NCBI GenBank assembly: GCA_033398695.1
Contig: CM065816.1
Span: 132,281,358 to 132,345,357 of the forward strand
Length of the DNA: 64,000 nucleotides
Direction of reading: 5' to 3'
Source of the DNA: Orobanche coerulescens
Taxonomy: Eukaryota > Streptophyta > Magnoliopsida > Lamiales > Orobanchaceae
The notes beneath the pieces are model-generated. The model did no database searches. It was not told the DNA's origin and saw only the letters and a program-made list of their open reading frames with translations. Positions 12,528 through 25,107 of this stretch are shown in pieces (within the stretch, counting starts at the first letter, position 1; each line of letters opens with the position of its first letter). A program made the translations under genes and the position numbers.

Positions 12528-13324
12528 CTCATGATCCCTTCGGATCATTTACAACATAAACAATGCAATTATGCATACACATATGCAAATAAATATGTTC
12601 ATCAACATGAACAACATATGAATCAAAACATGAAACGACAATATGATAAACAACGAGGATGACCTCATGTTCGACAACATAAATGACAACATGCATGATC
12701 AACATCATCCGTACTAAACCGAAACTAAGATACTGTCCCGAATCCTCCAGGAGAAATCTCAATGTCAAATCATCACCGGCGACTATTCGCGATACTCGGC
12801 GATCCAAACGTACCAGGGTCTATAGATACTCATATCCTCGTCTTTACCATAATGTAACCTCGATACCCGAATATGCCAATAACCGAAATAAACCATATAC
12901 AGTACGATTTAACTTCCAGAATCAGAAAGACAACATATAATCATTGCAATATCCTTTATAAACGAAATGAAACTGAAACCATTCATTAAAAATTATAACT
13001 GAGCAAGTAATAACTTGCCTCGATACCGATACGACGATGATGAAGCCGCTCATTGCCTTCGTTTACGAGCTCCTCGGCCCAGACCCTATGCAATTCACGA
13101 ACATACCCGAACACGACCGAAACATACGGTTCTAATCACTGATCAATAATCTCGACCTATTACAATAATCGATTTAACACACATTCGATAACAATCAATA
13201 ATCGATATAACCAATCCAGAAACTCAACAGTTCTACGACATCTCAGTTAAACATAGACTGTACAATCTAACTCGAACCAGCACGAATTCATAATCATAAT
13301 ACAATGTACTGCATTGTGTCTACT

Positions 13325-13406
13325 TAGCGCACGTTAATCACTCAACGTAGCGTGCGCTAAGTCGCTCTCGATAACGTGCGTTAGCCAGTAAGCTTAGCAT
13401 GCGCTA
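13325..13406. promoter_or_regulatory. Palindrome quartet 2 in LARD 5' LTR
   Basis: Near-palindromes start at 13325, 13348, 13372 and 13395, with steps of 23, 24 and 23 bp. The last copy is TAGCATGCGCTA. Confidence 0.8.
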
Positions 13407-14099
13407 CTGCTGTACATTTTGCATGATTTACAAGTATCGATCAACATATGGCGATTATCAAGAACACTAAGTAATTTGAAACCATGTTCAAATCTATCAA
13501 AACAACGAAATCCGATATCCTTTAACATATAAACAATCATTCAACTTATAATCCAAGTCCTATATCCATATATCATCTTCCTCAATATCAACATCATAAA
13601 ACCTTAAGAACGTAACAATACTTCCATGATCTATCATTACAGGGAGTAATTATCAATAATTACATCAACATTCGAAACTGAGGAGAAGATTTAACCAACT
13701 TATCTCAAGAAGATGGACAACACGATTCAAACCATATGAATCACATCAATATCCATATATCAATAACAACATCATCATAATCTGGTAATCCATCTCCTAA
13801 TCATACTTATTAGCTTGTTTATATGATATTCATCAACTCAAGAACGTCAATCTCCAATCCAAAACGAAATCCAAAAAGTGAAGAACTATTACCTTGTATA
13901 GACGAACCATGAAGGAGAACAATCAACTTCATTCCAAGAATCATCAATAATTTCAAGAACAAGACTTTAATCCATGTTCCTCAGCTTAATCTTTGTTAAA
14001 TATCATCATCTCTCAGTGTTTGGAACCTCAAACTTCTCTCTAAAAACTCTCTCTCAGTTGTAAGGAAGGAATGGACGAAATGAAGGATAATGCCCAACT

Positions 14100-14101
<2 letters not shown>

Positions 14102-14132
<31 letters not shown>
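14102..14132. repeat. (CA)n(TA)n microsatellite
   Basis: A run of CA dinucleotides passes into a run of TA dinucleotides. It sits where the element's TATA box would be on the minus strand and is expanded compared with the other LTR. Confidence 0.9.
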
Positions 14133-14145
14133 CACTGCATATTAT

Positions 14146-14655
14146 TAACGTACGCTAACATCCTCATTTAACGTACGTTACATGCTTAGCGTGCGCTAAC
14201 TCTCTTTCGTTAGCGTGCGCTATCGCGGTCCATAGGCTACTGACTTGCTCCGCACATCAACTTACGTACGTAATGCCCATGCAATAACGTACGTAAACTA
14301 CACTGTCTAGCGCGCGCAAAATCTTGTATCTTAGCATGCGCTAATCATAGTTGACTTGCTACAGTCTGCACCTACCCCGAATAGGCTCGTGACCGCACAT
14401 GCCGAAAGCAACCAATAAAGTCAAGATTCCCTGTTGACCGACTGGTATTAGCGTGTGGTAACAACAGGCATTAGCGTGCGCTAACGCTTTACGACAAACA
14501 TCAATTTGACTACTCAGAACATGCGCCGAAAGTGGCCTGGTCCACACATAGATTCCTTCTGATCTGTTCTGCACTAGCGTGCGCTAAGTTATGTTCGTAC
14601 CGTGTGCTAAACCTGCACGATAGCGTGCGCTACTTGTGATTATTAGCGTGCGCTA
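14146..14655. promoter_or_regulatory. U3 palindrome array of LARD 5' LTR
   Basis: Sites at 14146, 14169, 14187 and 14211 show steps of 23, 18 and 24 bp, exactly as in the partner LTR. Further groups run on to a last site at 14644. The first site is TAACGTACGCTA here, closer to the consensus than TAACGTTCGCTA in the other LTR. Being in the 5' LTR, this array is the one that would face transcription of the element. Confidence 0.82.
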
Positions 14656-14893
14656 ATAATGTTACACTTAGCCATTTCCAACTTTTCTCGTCTGTCTCGA
14701 CATACTGGATACGTATACATGATGCACTATATCCTCTAATACAATTGTCGACCAAGTACGACAATTATACTGATACTGACATCTCAGTCCTTCATTTATG
14801 TTATCTATACTGTACAGATTCCACGCTGTACAATATAACTCGGATAAAATAATATTAAACAACGGTAGTAGAAGTTCCGGATATTACATCGTG

Positions 14894-15455
14894 GCTGTTC
14901 GGTGGAGGTCCATCAAAAAACGGTCATGATAGAAAGAAAGAATAGGTTGCTCGTTCGGAGGTTCACTGACTAAAGGTCATGGAGGTGGTGGTGGGAATGG
15001 TGCCAAGAAGATTAGTTTTGGCTTTGTAAGTAGTCAATGTCCTTGTTTATAAGGACGTTTTTCAATGTTCTAACTTCTAAATACTACTCTCTATTTTTTT
15101 ATTCATTAATACAGAAAACACATTTTACGATAGTTCCTACAGATATTGTACATCAATTTTAAAATCGATGTCAAATCTATTGTCGTAAAAGTGGTAAAAT
15201 TTACCGCGGTTGAATAATCATAAAGCTGCCGATTTTTTCATTAGTTTTTATCCGGACCAATTGTCAATTGGACAATCTACATCGAGTTTTAGAGTAGACA
15301 GTCGTAGATTTCATACACTTTGCATCGGTTAGTAAAAGACAATCCACACTTTGATATTTTCTCTTTTGTAATCATTTTTAACAAAGAAGCTACATCGATT
15401 GTTGCTCAAATCGACGTCAAATGGAGATATTTTTAGTCGATTTTTTATAGTCAAA
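14894..15455. other. Spacer, no gene recognised
   Basis: Resumes the pre-insertion sequence after the LARD-like element. Between about 15120 and 15440 short words such as ATCGATGTCAAA, GTCGTAAAA and ATCGACGTCAAAT recur in both orientations, which resembles a DNA-transposon subterminal region. No ends could be defined. Confidence 0.4.
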
Positions 15456-15759
15456 CACTAGTAGAATAAACATCAAAGACTTCGGTACGTCTCACTTCGG
15501 TAATATATATTAGCAAAGTAAAAACAAAAAACAACTTCGCTTTTCAATTTACTGAGGTAAAAAACCCACATAGACTTCAGTAAATGGTACCAAATAAAAA
15601 AGCAGGAGCTAGTTAGAAATTTTAAGTTACAAAGACCTCACTAATTTGATAATTACTAAAGTAAAAAGTGTGAAGTTTTATTTTTTTACCAAAAAAAACA
15701 ACATTTCGCTGTCTTTATTTTCATTTCCCCCCGGTGAAAAGACGAAGAAAAGAAACAAA

Positions 15760-15763
<4 letters not shown>

Positions 15764-15812
<49 letters not shown>
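15764..15812. repeat. (CT)n microsatellite
   Basis: About 24 uninterrupted CT dinucleotides upstream of the pseudouridine synthase exons. Such CT tracts are common in 5' leaders of plant genes. Confidence 0.95.
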
Positions 15813-15816
<4 letters not shown>

Positions 15817-17447
15817 TGCAACCACGCCCCAACCCCGTCCCCTATTCCTATTTCTCCTACTGGTTCACGAGCAGCCGATATCGGGAAAACTCCGACCGAC
15901 CATGCTCTTCTGCAAAAGAGGGACTGGCGACGTGGTTAGGTCTAACCGGAAGAACTGGTGGCGCAGCGGAGTTCCGACTGGATGGGGAAAGAAAAAGGCG
16001 GCGGCGAGCCGACTGGATGGGGAAGAAAGTGATGGCGACGGCTGGGGACTGTAATAGGTAAGAAGCTTCAATCGAACTCAAGGGTTAGCTTATGTTCTTC
16101 TGATTTGATTTTAAATTATGTTTTATGGAAATTGTTTGTGGTCAGCGGACAAATTTGGTGGCGGCGAGTGTGAAGGCTGAAGATACCCCTACTGAAACTC
16201 CGGTGAGTTCTTGTTTCTGATTTGATTTTTAATTGGAAAAAGGGTTTCTGAATTTTTTTTTTTGTGTGTGTGTGTGTGTATTTGGTGGATCAAAAGAAGG
16301 ATGAAATTTGATATTACCTTTGTTGGAAAGATGAAGAATTTGCAGTGGGGTTGAGAAATGGTTTCGGACGACTGGTAGAGAATGATATGCTGTTTGATTT
16401 TGAGATGAAGTTTTTTTTAGTGAACAAGAACCAGAATTTGTTCGTGGCCTTGAGTTGTATAAGGTATTAGGGTATGTATTTGTTATTATGTTATAATTTA
16501 TGTACCCTTGAAGGAAAGCATAATCTTTCTGTTGCATAATTTTAGGACCCAACTATCATTGTCATCAATAAACCACCTGGAATGCCTGTACAGGTAGATG
16601 TAGAATTTTGCTGTTTTTTCTTCTCACGTGCCTGATTGCAGTAAATGTTTTTCCTTACATCATATGAAGTTTCTATTTAGGGTGGCCTTGGGATAAATAG
16701 AAGCTTAGATGAATTGGCTGCCAAGTATTTGAGATACAACTCTTTGGAGTCTCCTCGGCTAGTGAGTTCTAAAATATCAGTTCGTGTAACCTTTTCTTTT
16801 CATGTATTAACTTGTGAAAGTTCCTAGCCCTAGGTAAGCTATAAATGCCCATCAAGGTGGCGGTACATTCTTGCAAGGATTGTAAAATTTGCACAAGTTT
16901 CGACGTATATTACAGCGCCGTGAATCCCTACATGGGACCCACCAGGCTAAACGACCAACATACTCATCGACTCGCAAAATCAACTAAATAACACCTCATC
17001 ATAAAGACGCAAAATAAAATAATCCACCCGGTCCAACCGGTCAAACACAACACAACCATCCAACACAAACATAATAGACAACGTTACAATTCGAACAAAC
17101 AAGAATTCCTAAGTACTCGAGTACTTCTATTAGTTTACAAGTTGACAAACGGTAAAAAGGTAGAAAACAATAAGACACCACTCGTGCACAATCATCACGC
17201 ACGACCATCATCCGCGTACTGGTCCAGCGCCCGTTCGTCTCGATGAACCTGACCTGAAATTCATAAAACGAATTTCCCCAAAACGGGTCCCTAAAGAGGT
17301 TACCAATTACGCTAGTGCAAGTAACCAAGTGAACAACTTACACCTTACACATATAGTCAATGCATGCAACCATGAAAACATCGGTTGAAACACATATTTC
17401 CGGAAACGCCAATATCAAAACACATTTGTAAAATGCACCACAATTAA

Positions 17448-17582
17448 CTATCGATCCACACCTTCGTGGACCCCTACCGAGACCCCATCGGATCTAACCC
17501 GTAGTGGTTACAAGCAAGCCCGTCGATCCACACCTCCGTGGACTCCTACCGAGACCCCGTCGGATCTAACCCGTAGTGAGCG
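17448..17582. repeat. Two-copy repeat in element C 3' LTR
   Basis: Two adjacent units of about 70 bp contain CGATCCACACC, CGTGGAC, CCTACCGAGACCCC and GGATCTAACCCGTAGTG. The same pair is at 24330-24466 in the other LTR. Confidence 0.8.
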
Positions 17583-18220
17583 TACACACACACACAATTT
17601 CTCATGCAATACTACCATGTCAAGATTGTAAGTTCATAAGGGTACTTGCCTCGATCAAAGACGGTGACACGAACGGAAAGGAAGAATCAAACACGACCGC
17701 CAGGAACTGGCGAAACCGAACCTAACGATTCGAAGAATACAATCACAACCATTTCTAAACGAAAACGAAAATGGAATACACCCGAAAACCCACCTACGAT
17801 TCATGTATATTCGTACAAGAATAACAACGAGGGCGGACCACAACCAAACCCTCTCGATTACGAAAATACCACGAAATATACCATGAATCCGTAGGGAAAT
17901 CAAGAACACCAACAAGATTAATCATATTCATCATGAATTAATCAACAACACAGAACGAATCGAACAATACAATCGAAAACCCCCAAATTACCCAAAAGTA
18001 GGGTTTAAGAGATTACCTTAGACTAGGATGAAGGATTCAAGTAGAAGTCGATAATCTACAACAAAAACTCGAAGTGAAATGATCTCTCCAAGTTGAAGAT
18101 GCCAAAATCGCCCTAAAATCACCCCTAAAATCGTCCTATATGTGAGGAAGAAGAATAAGGGAGAAGAAATGAAATCCTCTCCCGAAACCCTGCTGTAATA
18201 GTGCAGAAAAGACCCGCGTG

Positions 18221-18364
18221 CCGCGGCCCGCGGCTAAAAATAGCGAGCAAGTTTTACATTGGGGCCGCGACCCAAATTGCTGCGTTCCGCGGCACACAGT
18301 ACATTCGGCCTAGCCAACATCTAAGCTCGGGCTGTGCCGCGGCTCACAGTCCCCTGTGCCGCGG
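18221..18364. promoter_or_regulatory. CCGCGG palindrome array, element C 3' LTR
   Basis: CCGCGG cores in GTGCCGCGGCAC-like contexts start at 18221, 18228, 18287, 18337 and 18359, with a mutated CCGCGA at 18265. Pair steps are 22 bp (18265/18287, 18337/18359). Confidence 0.75.
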
Positions 18365-18898
18365 CACACACTGTTTGAGTCCGAAATGATGAAAAACGAC
18401 CCCCAAATAGGATATAATCGATCGACGCCTAAACCCAATCATTTAAACGCCTAAAAGGACTATCACAAACCCTCAAATGGTGACTTCACGTCAAATATGG
18501 TCGGCCCAAACACGACGGTTACATCAAATGATCCGAAAAGAGAACAAACACAAGGGGAACTCAACTTTGGGATATTACAAAACAGCCCAAAACATCCGAA
18601 ACACACGATACATGATCGAAACAACAACAAAAGCTCACAACAGGTATAACAACATGAGACGGACCTGTGGCAACCTCGAAACGGTGGTTTCGAACAATGG
18701 TTACGGGAAACGAACGAAATAGCGACGGAATGACATTAAACACAGAATTAAGTAAGACAAGTCCAAAACAAGCTGAGATGACAAAAAGTCCGGTATTAAA
18801 TATTCTAGAAATATCGATACGGTTACAAGCGAGTTGCTAAAAACAAAAAATACACCAAAAATGAAAATACCTGGAAAAGAAAAATGCGGATATTACAT

Positions 18899-18912
18899 TC
18901 TACCCCTCTAAA
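18899..18912 (-). other. Polypurine tract of element C
   Basis: On the minus strand AGAGGGGTAGAA abuts the 3' LTR and follows the conserved GTTTCGGGACGAAACTT text. It primes plus-strand DNA synthesis in this element type. Confidence 0.8.
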
Positions 18913-20440
18913 AATAAGTTTCGTCCCGAAACATAAGAAACAAACAACTTGGGGTACCTAGCACGTATGCTGTCCTCGGTTTCCCATGTTGCCTCCTCGA
19001 CACCATGCCTCGACCAATGCACTTTGACCAAAGAGATGGTCTTACGCCTCAGTCGCTTCTCACGGTGCTCCAAAATCTTCAAGGGACGCTCCTCGAAAGT
19101 AATATCCTCAGCAATATCGATCTCACCATAGTCGATCACATGACTAGGATCCGGGACATATTTCCTTAGTTGGGAAACATGGAAAACGCTATGAATATTG
19201 CTCAAAGCCGGGGGCAACGCCAAACGATAAGTTAATTCGCCGACTCTCTCGAGAATATCGAAAGGTCTAATAAATCTCGGACTCAACTTCCCCTTCTTCC
19301 CAAAACGGAAAACTCCCCTCATCGGTGACACCTTCAGCAAAACGTGGTCTCCCACCTCGAATTCTAAAGGTCGACGACGGACGTCGGCATAAGACTTCTG
19401 TCGGCTCTGAGCAGTCAACATCCTTTCCCGAATCAATTCCACCTTCCGCCTCGTCTCTAAAACAATATTCAGTTCGGTCCCGACCAAATCAGATGCCTCA
19501 TTCCAACAAAGCGGTGATCGACAACGCCGCCCATAAAGTGACTCATATGGTGCCATGCGAATCGATGTGTGCCAACTATTGTTGTATGTGAACTCGATCA
19601 ACGGTAAATGCTCCTCCCTGTCACTGCTCCAATCGAGAGCACAAGCGCGCAACATATCCTCAATTGTCTGAATAGTGCGCTCTGACTGAAGGTGAAAAGA
19701 AGTACTCAGACGCAAACGAGTACCCAGCGCCTTATGCACTACCTAACAAAAGGCGATACGAAACAGCCATCCCGATCCGAAATAATAGACTTCGGAGTAT
19801 CGTGAAGTCTCACAATCTGCGCAATAAACACCTGAGCCAACTTTTCCGGACCCAAATATCCTTGATGCCCAAAAAATATGCCGACTTAGTCAGACGATCC
19901 ACAATCACCCAAACCATGTTCATTCCCGATATCGATCGTGGCAAACTCGTGATGAAGTCCATCAAAATATCTTTCTATTTCCATTCCGGAATGGGAAGCA
20001 ACTGCAATAACCCAGCCGGTCGCTGATGCTCGATTTTGACCTGCTGAAAAGTCAAACATCTCGCTACAAACAGTGCGACCTCCTCCTTCATATCATTCCA
20101 CCAACAATTCCTCCTCAGGTCCTTGTACATCTTACTCGAACCAGGATGAACGGAGTAACGAGTAGCATGGGCCTCCCGAAAAATACTCTGCCGTAATTCT
20201 GAGTCATTCGGCACACAAAGCCGATTCTCGAATCTCAATACGCCATCTTCGTGGAGCACAAACCCAGGAGACTTTCCCTTAAGGACATTATCTCGGATTT
20301 GAGTAATCATCGGATCCTCCAATTGCTTCAGTTTAATTTCACCGACCAACGACGACGAAATCTCCAAAGCGCAAAGTTTCCCGATAGCTCCCGACAACAC
20401 AATCTCAACACTCAGCTCAATCAAACCCCACTGAAGCTCA
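18900..20440 (-). pseudogene. Integrase plus chromodomain-like tail, element C
   Basis: Integrase pieces lie in two frames. The N-terminal zinc-binding part (about 20440-19975) has its histidine pair (HATRYSVH), but the second cysteine is changed (CLTFQQ where the family has CLTCQQ). The C-terminal part (19739-18900) retains the catalytic-glutamate helix (SERTIQTIEDMLR) but has lost residues just before it. It continues through FTYNNSW, YGRRCRSPLCW and FHVSQLRKYV to a chromodomain-like end (HGVEEATWETEDSIRARYP). Between them about 235 bp is scrambled. It cannot give an active enzyme. Confidence 0.88.
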
Positions 20441-20860
20441 GATCGATACGTAAAGCATCTCGAGCGTCCATAACGCAATCAGTTTCCGACTCAAGGCATC
20501 GGCCACGACATTCGCCTTGCCCGGATGATAAAGGATTTCGAGATCATAATCTTTTATCAACTCCAACCACCTCCCCTGCCTCATATTCAACTCCCGCTGA
20601 GTGAATATGTACTTCATACTTTTATGATCGGTAAAAATCTGACATGCGGAGCCAAACAGATAATGACGCCAAATCTTGAGTGCGAAAACAACTGTCGCTA
20701 ACTCCAAATCGTGAGTAGGGTAGTTAAGCTCATACGAACTAAACTCTCTCGACGCATACGTAATGGTCTTTCCGTCCTGCATCAATACGCACCCAAGACC
20801 CTAACCCGAAGCATCACTATAAACAACAAAACTCTCGTTGCCACACGTCAACGCTAAAAC
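20438..20860 (-). pseudogene. RNase H domain, element C
   Basis: The Ty3/gypsy RNase H text [36 protein letters not shown] and [16 protein letters not shown] is in order. A TAG interrupts the segment just after YSDASG, where relatives have glutamine, consistent with a CAG-to-TAG change. The frame shifts relative to the reverse transcriptase upstream and the integrase downstream. Confidence 0.88.
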
Positions 20861-20883
20861 CGGGGCTGAAGTTAAACGCCTCT

Positions 20884-21980
20884 TCAACTCCTCAAAACTC
20901 GCCTGCCTCTCATCATTCCAGACGAACATCTTGGATTTCTAAAGAAATTGCGTAAGCGGCAAGCTAGTTTCGAGAAACCCTCGACGAACCTACGGTAGTA
21001 GCCAGCCAAACCCAAGAAACTACAGATCTCCTTCACGTTCTTAGGCAGTGCCCAATCCAACACTGCCTCGATCTTCTGTGGATCCACACGGACTTCCTCG
21101 GCTGAAATCACGTGACCTAGAAACATCACCTCCTTCATCCAGAACTCACATTTCGAGAACTTCGCATAGAGTTGCTTGGTCCTCAAAATGTCTAACACCA
21201 CTCGCAGATGATGCGCGTGCTCCACATCATTCCTCGAATAAATAAGGATATCGTCAATGAATACGACGACACACTTATCCAAATGCTCGATAAAGACCTT
21301 GTTTATCAACTGCATGAACACTTCCGGCGCGTTAGTTAATCCGAAAGGCATAACTACAAACTCATAATGTCCATATCTCGTCCGAAAAGCTGTTTCGGCA
21401 CATCGGACTCCTTCACCCGAAGCTGATAGTACCCCTATCTCAAGTCGATCTGCAGTTGACCGAACAAGTCATCAATCCTCAGCAATGGATACTTTTTCTT
21501 GATGGTCACCTTGTTTAGCTCGCGATAGTCGATACACAAATGCAGTGAACCATCCTTCTTCCGCACAAACAGAACCGGTGCACCCCAAGGCGAAGCGCTT
21601 GGTCGAATATACCCTGACTCAAGAAGCTTGCTCAACTGCTTCTTCAACTCGGCCATCTCGGAAGGTGCCATGCGATACGGCGCCTTCGAAATCGAAACCG
21701 TACCCGGCTCTAACTCGATAGCACGGTCCGGTGGCAAACCTTGTAACTCGTCACGAAAAACGTCAGGAAACTCACTAACAACTGGAATTGATGAAGGCTC
21801 GACTCCACCATTCTCCGCCTTCAAGGCGTAGCACCAATAACCAGTACACCCCTTCCGCAGGAGTCTTGTCGCCTTCAAAGCGTTAATAACGAACTTCTGG
21901 TTTCCCCTCTTTCGCCCTACGAAAGAGTGCTCGGTGCCGTCCTCGGCTAACATAGTAATGATTCTCGTGCGGTAGTTCAT
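20884..21980 (-). pseudogene. Reverse transcriptase, element C
   Basis: Covers the connection peptide ([18 protein letters not shown]), the fingers and the palm. [22 protein letters not shown] and [17 protein letters not shown] precede the catalytic [10 protein letters not shown], whose two aspartates are intact. About seven residues are missing between DDLFGQLQ and IDLR, followed by a stop and a frameshift around 21351-21435. The thumb region ([24 protein letters not shown]) follows. RNA-directed DNA synthesis would be the original role; it is inactive here. Confidence 0.9.
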
Positions 21981-22019
21981 GATTGCACCATGCCGCTCGA
22001 GCCAATCATCCCCAAGAAT

Positions 22020-22310
22020 CTAATCCTCACCCTCGATTCCCACGACAATAAGATTAGAGAGCCAAGCCCTCTCACAAATAAACACAGAACAGTATCGAAC
22101 CTCATGATCACCAACGATCCTATCACCGCTAGGAAGCTTAACGATGAAAAGCTCACAAGGCGTCAAACAGCCGAGACTCAAACGGCGCACATACTCCAGA
22201 GATATGAATGAATGCGTAGCACCAGAATTGAAAAGCACACTGACAGGATGAGAATGAATATGAACGGTACCAGTGGCTACGGTGGCGGCTGGATCATCAG
22301 ACCTCCTCAT
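22020..22310 (-). pseudogene. Aspartic protease, element C, active site lost
   Basis: The retropepsin-like domain matches the family along its length (VATGTVHIHSHPVSVLF, HSFIS, GDRIVGDHEV). The catalytic triad reads NSGA where the other elements in this window have DTGA. The nucleophilic aspartate is thus replaced by asparagine, a change expected from one G-to-A transition. A TAG follows GED near the C-terminal ILG...DWL motif. This protease could not process a polyprotein. Confidence 0.9.
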
Positions 22311-22382
22311 CTCATAAACACGCGGGTGGGTGGAGCCGACGCTGGAAGCTCCCCCTCTAGCGGGCTGACCCCGGACTCTTCC

Positions 22383-23522
22383 TCAGCTAGCACTCGGTAG
22401 AGACTGCGGAGCAAACGAACCTTGATTCACACTTGGTTCCCTATGCGCTGGAAGGGAAGCCTGGGCACCAAGAATTTTCTCCCTCTCAGCACAGAATGCA
22501 GCCTTGTGGCCCGGATGGCCACACCGATTACATGTAAACAAAGGGCTCAGACAAGTTCGAATGATGTGGCCAGGTCGGCCACAGTTAAAACACTTTGCAT
22601 CACGGGAAAGAGTACTGGTAGTTTCACAGAAACCCCTAGTAGAACGAGCTGGACCACCACCGGTGGAAAAATTAGCAGACTGGGATTTCTGCTGACCCCC
22701 ACCCTTGTGGCCCGAAAAACTACCGGCAGACTTCGGCTTCTTGCTCTCGCGAGCCGCCTCACTAGCCGTCACATACATATCGTAAGCAAGGGCTCTACTC
22801 TGATAATCCTTCAAAGTAGTGCAGACAAGCCCAGACATGTAGTCACGAATCGACAATTTCATCCGCCTGGAGAAGTGGAAAATCTTGTCGCTCTCTTCTC
22901 TAACCTAGCCCTTCACGAAGCCCGACTCCCGGTTGAAATCAGCAATAACCTATGAAACAGGAATATCCCGAGGCTTAGTGTCAAAGAAGGTATGGACTCG
23001 AGCCTATTTGACCGTCCACGGATAGTATTCGGTCTCCATCAAGTCCTTAAACTCATCCCACGTAGCAGCGCAGTCTCTGGGCTCAACGGCCTCCCACCAG
23101 TCAGTAGCATCTCTAGTGAGAAAATACTGGGCAATAGGGATCTTGCGGTCATCGGGACAGTTGGTGGCGATGAAGACCTTGGATATCTCCTTGATCCACC
23201 CCTCCCAGCCGATCGGGTCTGAAGCTCCCGAAAACTGAGGAGGATGCATCTTAATGACATCCTGTAGCCAACAATCTGCTCCGCCCTGAGCAGCATGGGC
23301 CGGATATGGGTTTCGAACCGCCTGAGCTATTGCCGCCACCTGGTTCACTATTTGTTGCATAACAGCTGCAACACCAAGGTCGGCGCCATCTTGAGTAGAA
23401 GCATGGCTATGACGGTCACCGGTACTGCTGGCTCCAGAAGAATGCGATGTGGCTACCTCACCGGCTGCCCCACGTCCCCGGCTGCGTCCACGACCACGGC
23501 CACGGCCTCTTCCAGCATCCAT
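22383..23522 (-). pseudogene. gag of element C, two zinc knuckles
   Basis: Starts at the ATG at 23522 (MDAGRGRGRGRGRSRGRGAA), an Arg-Gly-rich N-terminus typical of Tekay gag. A capsid-like region follows (WEGWIKEISKVFIATNCPDD, IAQYFL, DWWEAV, TWDEFKDLMETEYYP). A stop at 23004 and further stops to 22863 break it. The C-terminal part (22862-22383) carries two CX2CX4HX4C knuckles, CFNCGRPGHIIRTC and CNRCGHPGHKAAFC, both intact. The product would package element RNA. Confidence 0.9.
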
Positions 23523-23745
23523 ACTGATGTTAAATAAGTATCCAAAAGCCATACGATGGTAAGTACGAGAGGAAAAACAACCACAATCAAGAATCGAAGG
23601 TGCAATACAAGGAAACAAAAAACAAAGTAAGGAAAAACTTACAGGCACTGGAAGCACCGGAATCATGGCAGCGTGATGACGATGTGCAAAACGAAACACA
23701 ACAAGACCCAATAAACCAACAAGCCTAGGTATCCATAAACTTAGA

Positions 23746-23757
23746 GATCTGATACCA
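23746..23757 (-). other. Primer-binding site of element C
   Basis: TGGTATCAGATC on the minus strand, just inside the 5' LTR, corresponds to the plant initiator-Met-tRNA primer site with changes at the 3' end. Confidence 0.85.
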
Positions 23758-24329
23758 TTTTTTGTAATACCCCCAAGATATTCGAGGTACATTACAGCGC
23801 CATGAATCCCTATATGGGACCCACCAGGCTAAACGACCAACATACTCATCGACTCGCGAAATCAACAAAATAACACCTCGTCATAAAGACGCAAGACAAA
23901 ATAATCCACCCGGTTCAACCGGTCAAACACAGCACAACCATCCAACAAAAACATAATAGACAACATTACAATCCGAAAAAATAAGAACTCCCAAGTACTC
24001 GAGTACTTCTATTAGTTTACAAGTTGACAAACGGTAAAAAGGTAGAAAACAACAAGACACTACTCGGGCACAATCATCATGCACGGCCATCATCCGCATA
24101 CTGGTCCAACGCCTGTTCGTCTCGATGAACCTGACCTGAAATTCATAAAATGAATTTCCCCAAAATGGGTCCCCAAAGGGGTTAGCGATTACGCTAGTAC
24201 AAGTAACCAAATGAACAACTTACACCTCACACATATAGTCAATACATGCAATCATGAAAACATCGATTGAAACACACATTTCCAGAAATGCCAATATCAA
24301 AACACATTTGTAAGATGCACCACAATTAA

Positions 24330-24466
24330 CCGTCGATCCACACCTCCGTGGACCCCTACCGAGACCCCGTCGGATCTAACCCGTAGTGGTTAAAAGCAAG
24401 CTCATCGATCCACACCTCCGTGGACCCCTACCGAGACCCCATCGGATCTAACCCGTAGTGAGCATA
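24330..24466. repeat. Two-copy repeat in element C 5' LTR
   Basis: Counterpart of 17448-17582, with the same CGATCCACACCTCCGTGGAC units. Confidence 0.8.
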
Positions 24467-25107
24467 CATAAACACAATTTCTCATGCAATACTACCATGT
24501 CAAGATTGGAAGTTCATAAGGTTACTTGCCTCGATCAAAAGACGGTGACACGAACGGAAAGGAGGAATCAAACATGACCACTAGGAACCGGCGAAACCGA
24601 ACCTAACGATTCGAAGAATACAATCACAACCATTTCTAAACGAAAATGGAAATGGAATACACCCGAAAACCCGCCTACGATTCATGTATATTCGTACAAG
24701 AACAACAAAAAGGGTGGACCACAACCAAACCCTCTGGATTACGCAAATACCACGAAATATACCATGAATCCATAGGGAAATCAAGAATGCCAACAAGATT
24801 AATCATAGTCATCATGAATTGATCAAAAACACGGAACGAATCGAACAATACAATCAAAAAACCCCAAATTACCCAAAAGTAGGGTATAAGAGATTACCTT
24901 GGATTAGGATGAAGGATTCAAGTAGAAGTTGAAAATCTATAACAAAAACTCGAAGTGAAATGATCTCTCCAAGTTGAAGATGCCAAAATCGCCCTGAAAT
25001 CGCCCCTGAAATCGCCCTATATGTGAGGAAGAAGAAGAAGAAGAAGGGAGAGGAAATGAAATCCTCTCCCAAAACCCTGCTGAAATAGTGCAGAAAAGAC
25101 CCGCGTG

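Larger units (their letters stand above)
5265..14888 (-). mobile_element. LARD-like LTR retrotransposon without coding sequence
   Basis: Two long direct repeats (5265-8830 and 11306-14888) bound a 2.5-kb interior and are flanked by a perfect 5-bp duplication TCGTG (5260-5264 and 14889-14893). A Met-tRNA-like primer site next to the right copy (11289-11300) shows the element reads on the minus strand. The interior has no gag or pol similarity in any frame, so this is a large retrotransposon derivative that would need proteins in trans. LTR ends (TGTAATATCCGG...TGTTACA) and the pattern of U3 palindromes link it to the Tekay-like element starting at 57499, a plausible helper family. Confidence 0.9.
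11306..14888 (-). repeat. 5' LTR of the LARD-like element
   Basis: This copy matches 5265-8830. Its terminal dinucleotide next to the primer site has decayed (TATAACACT in place of TGTAACACC on the plus strand). It has an expanded CA/TA microsatellite at 14102-14132 where the other LTR has a short CATATATATA. Palindrome arrays lie at 14146-14655 and 13325-13406, in the same register as in the partner LTR. Confidence 0.9.
16902..18898 (-). repeat. 3' LTR of element C, truncated at its outer end
   Basis: Matches 23763-25800 but lacks the terminal bases corresponding to the start of that copy (TGTAATACCCCCAAGATATT on the plus strand). The left border passes directly from the duplication GTTTC into LTR sequence at 16902. 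The word TTCGA is shared between the missing part and the junction, so the exact border is uncertain by a few bases. Confidence 0.78.

Noticed and set aside
15734..16054. 106-codon frame through the CT microsatellite
   Set aside because: Ser-Leu repeats come from (CT)n. Overlapping frames on both strands are equally open because of GC content. No domain.
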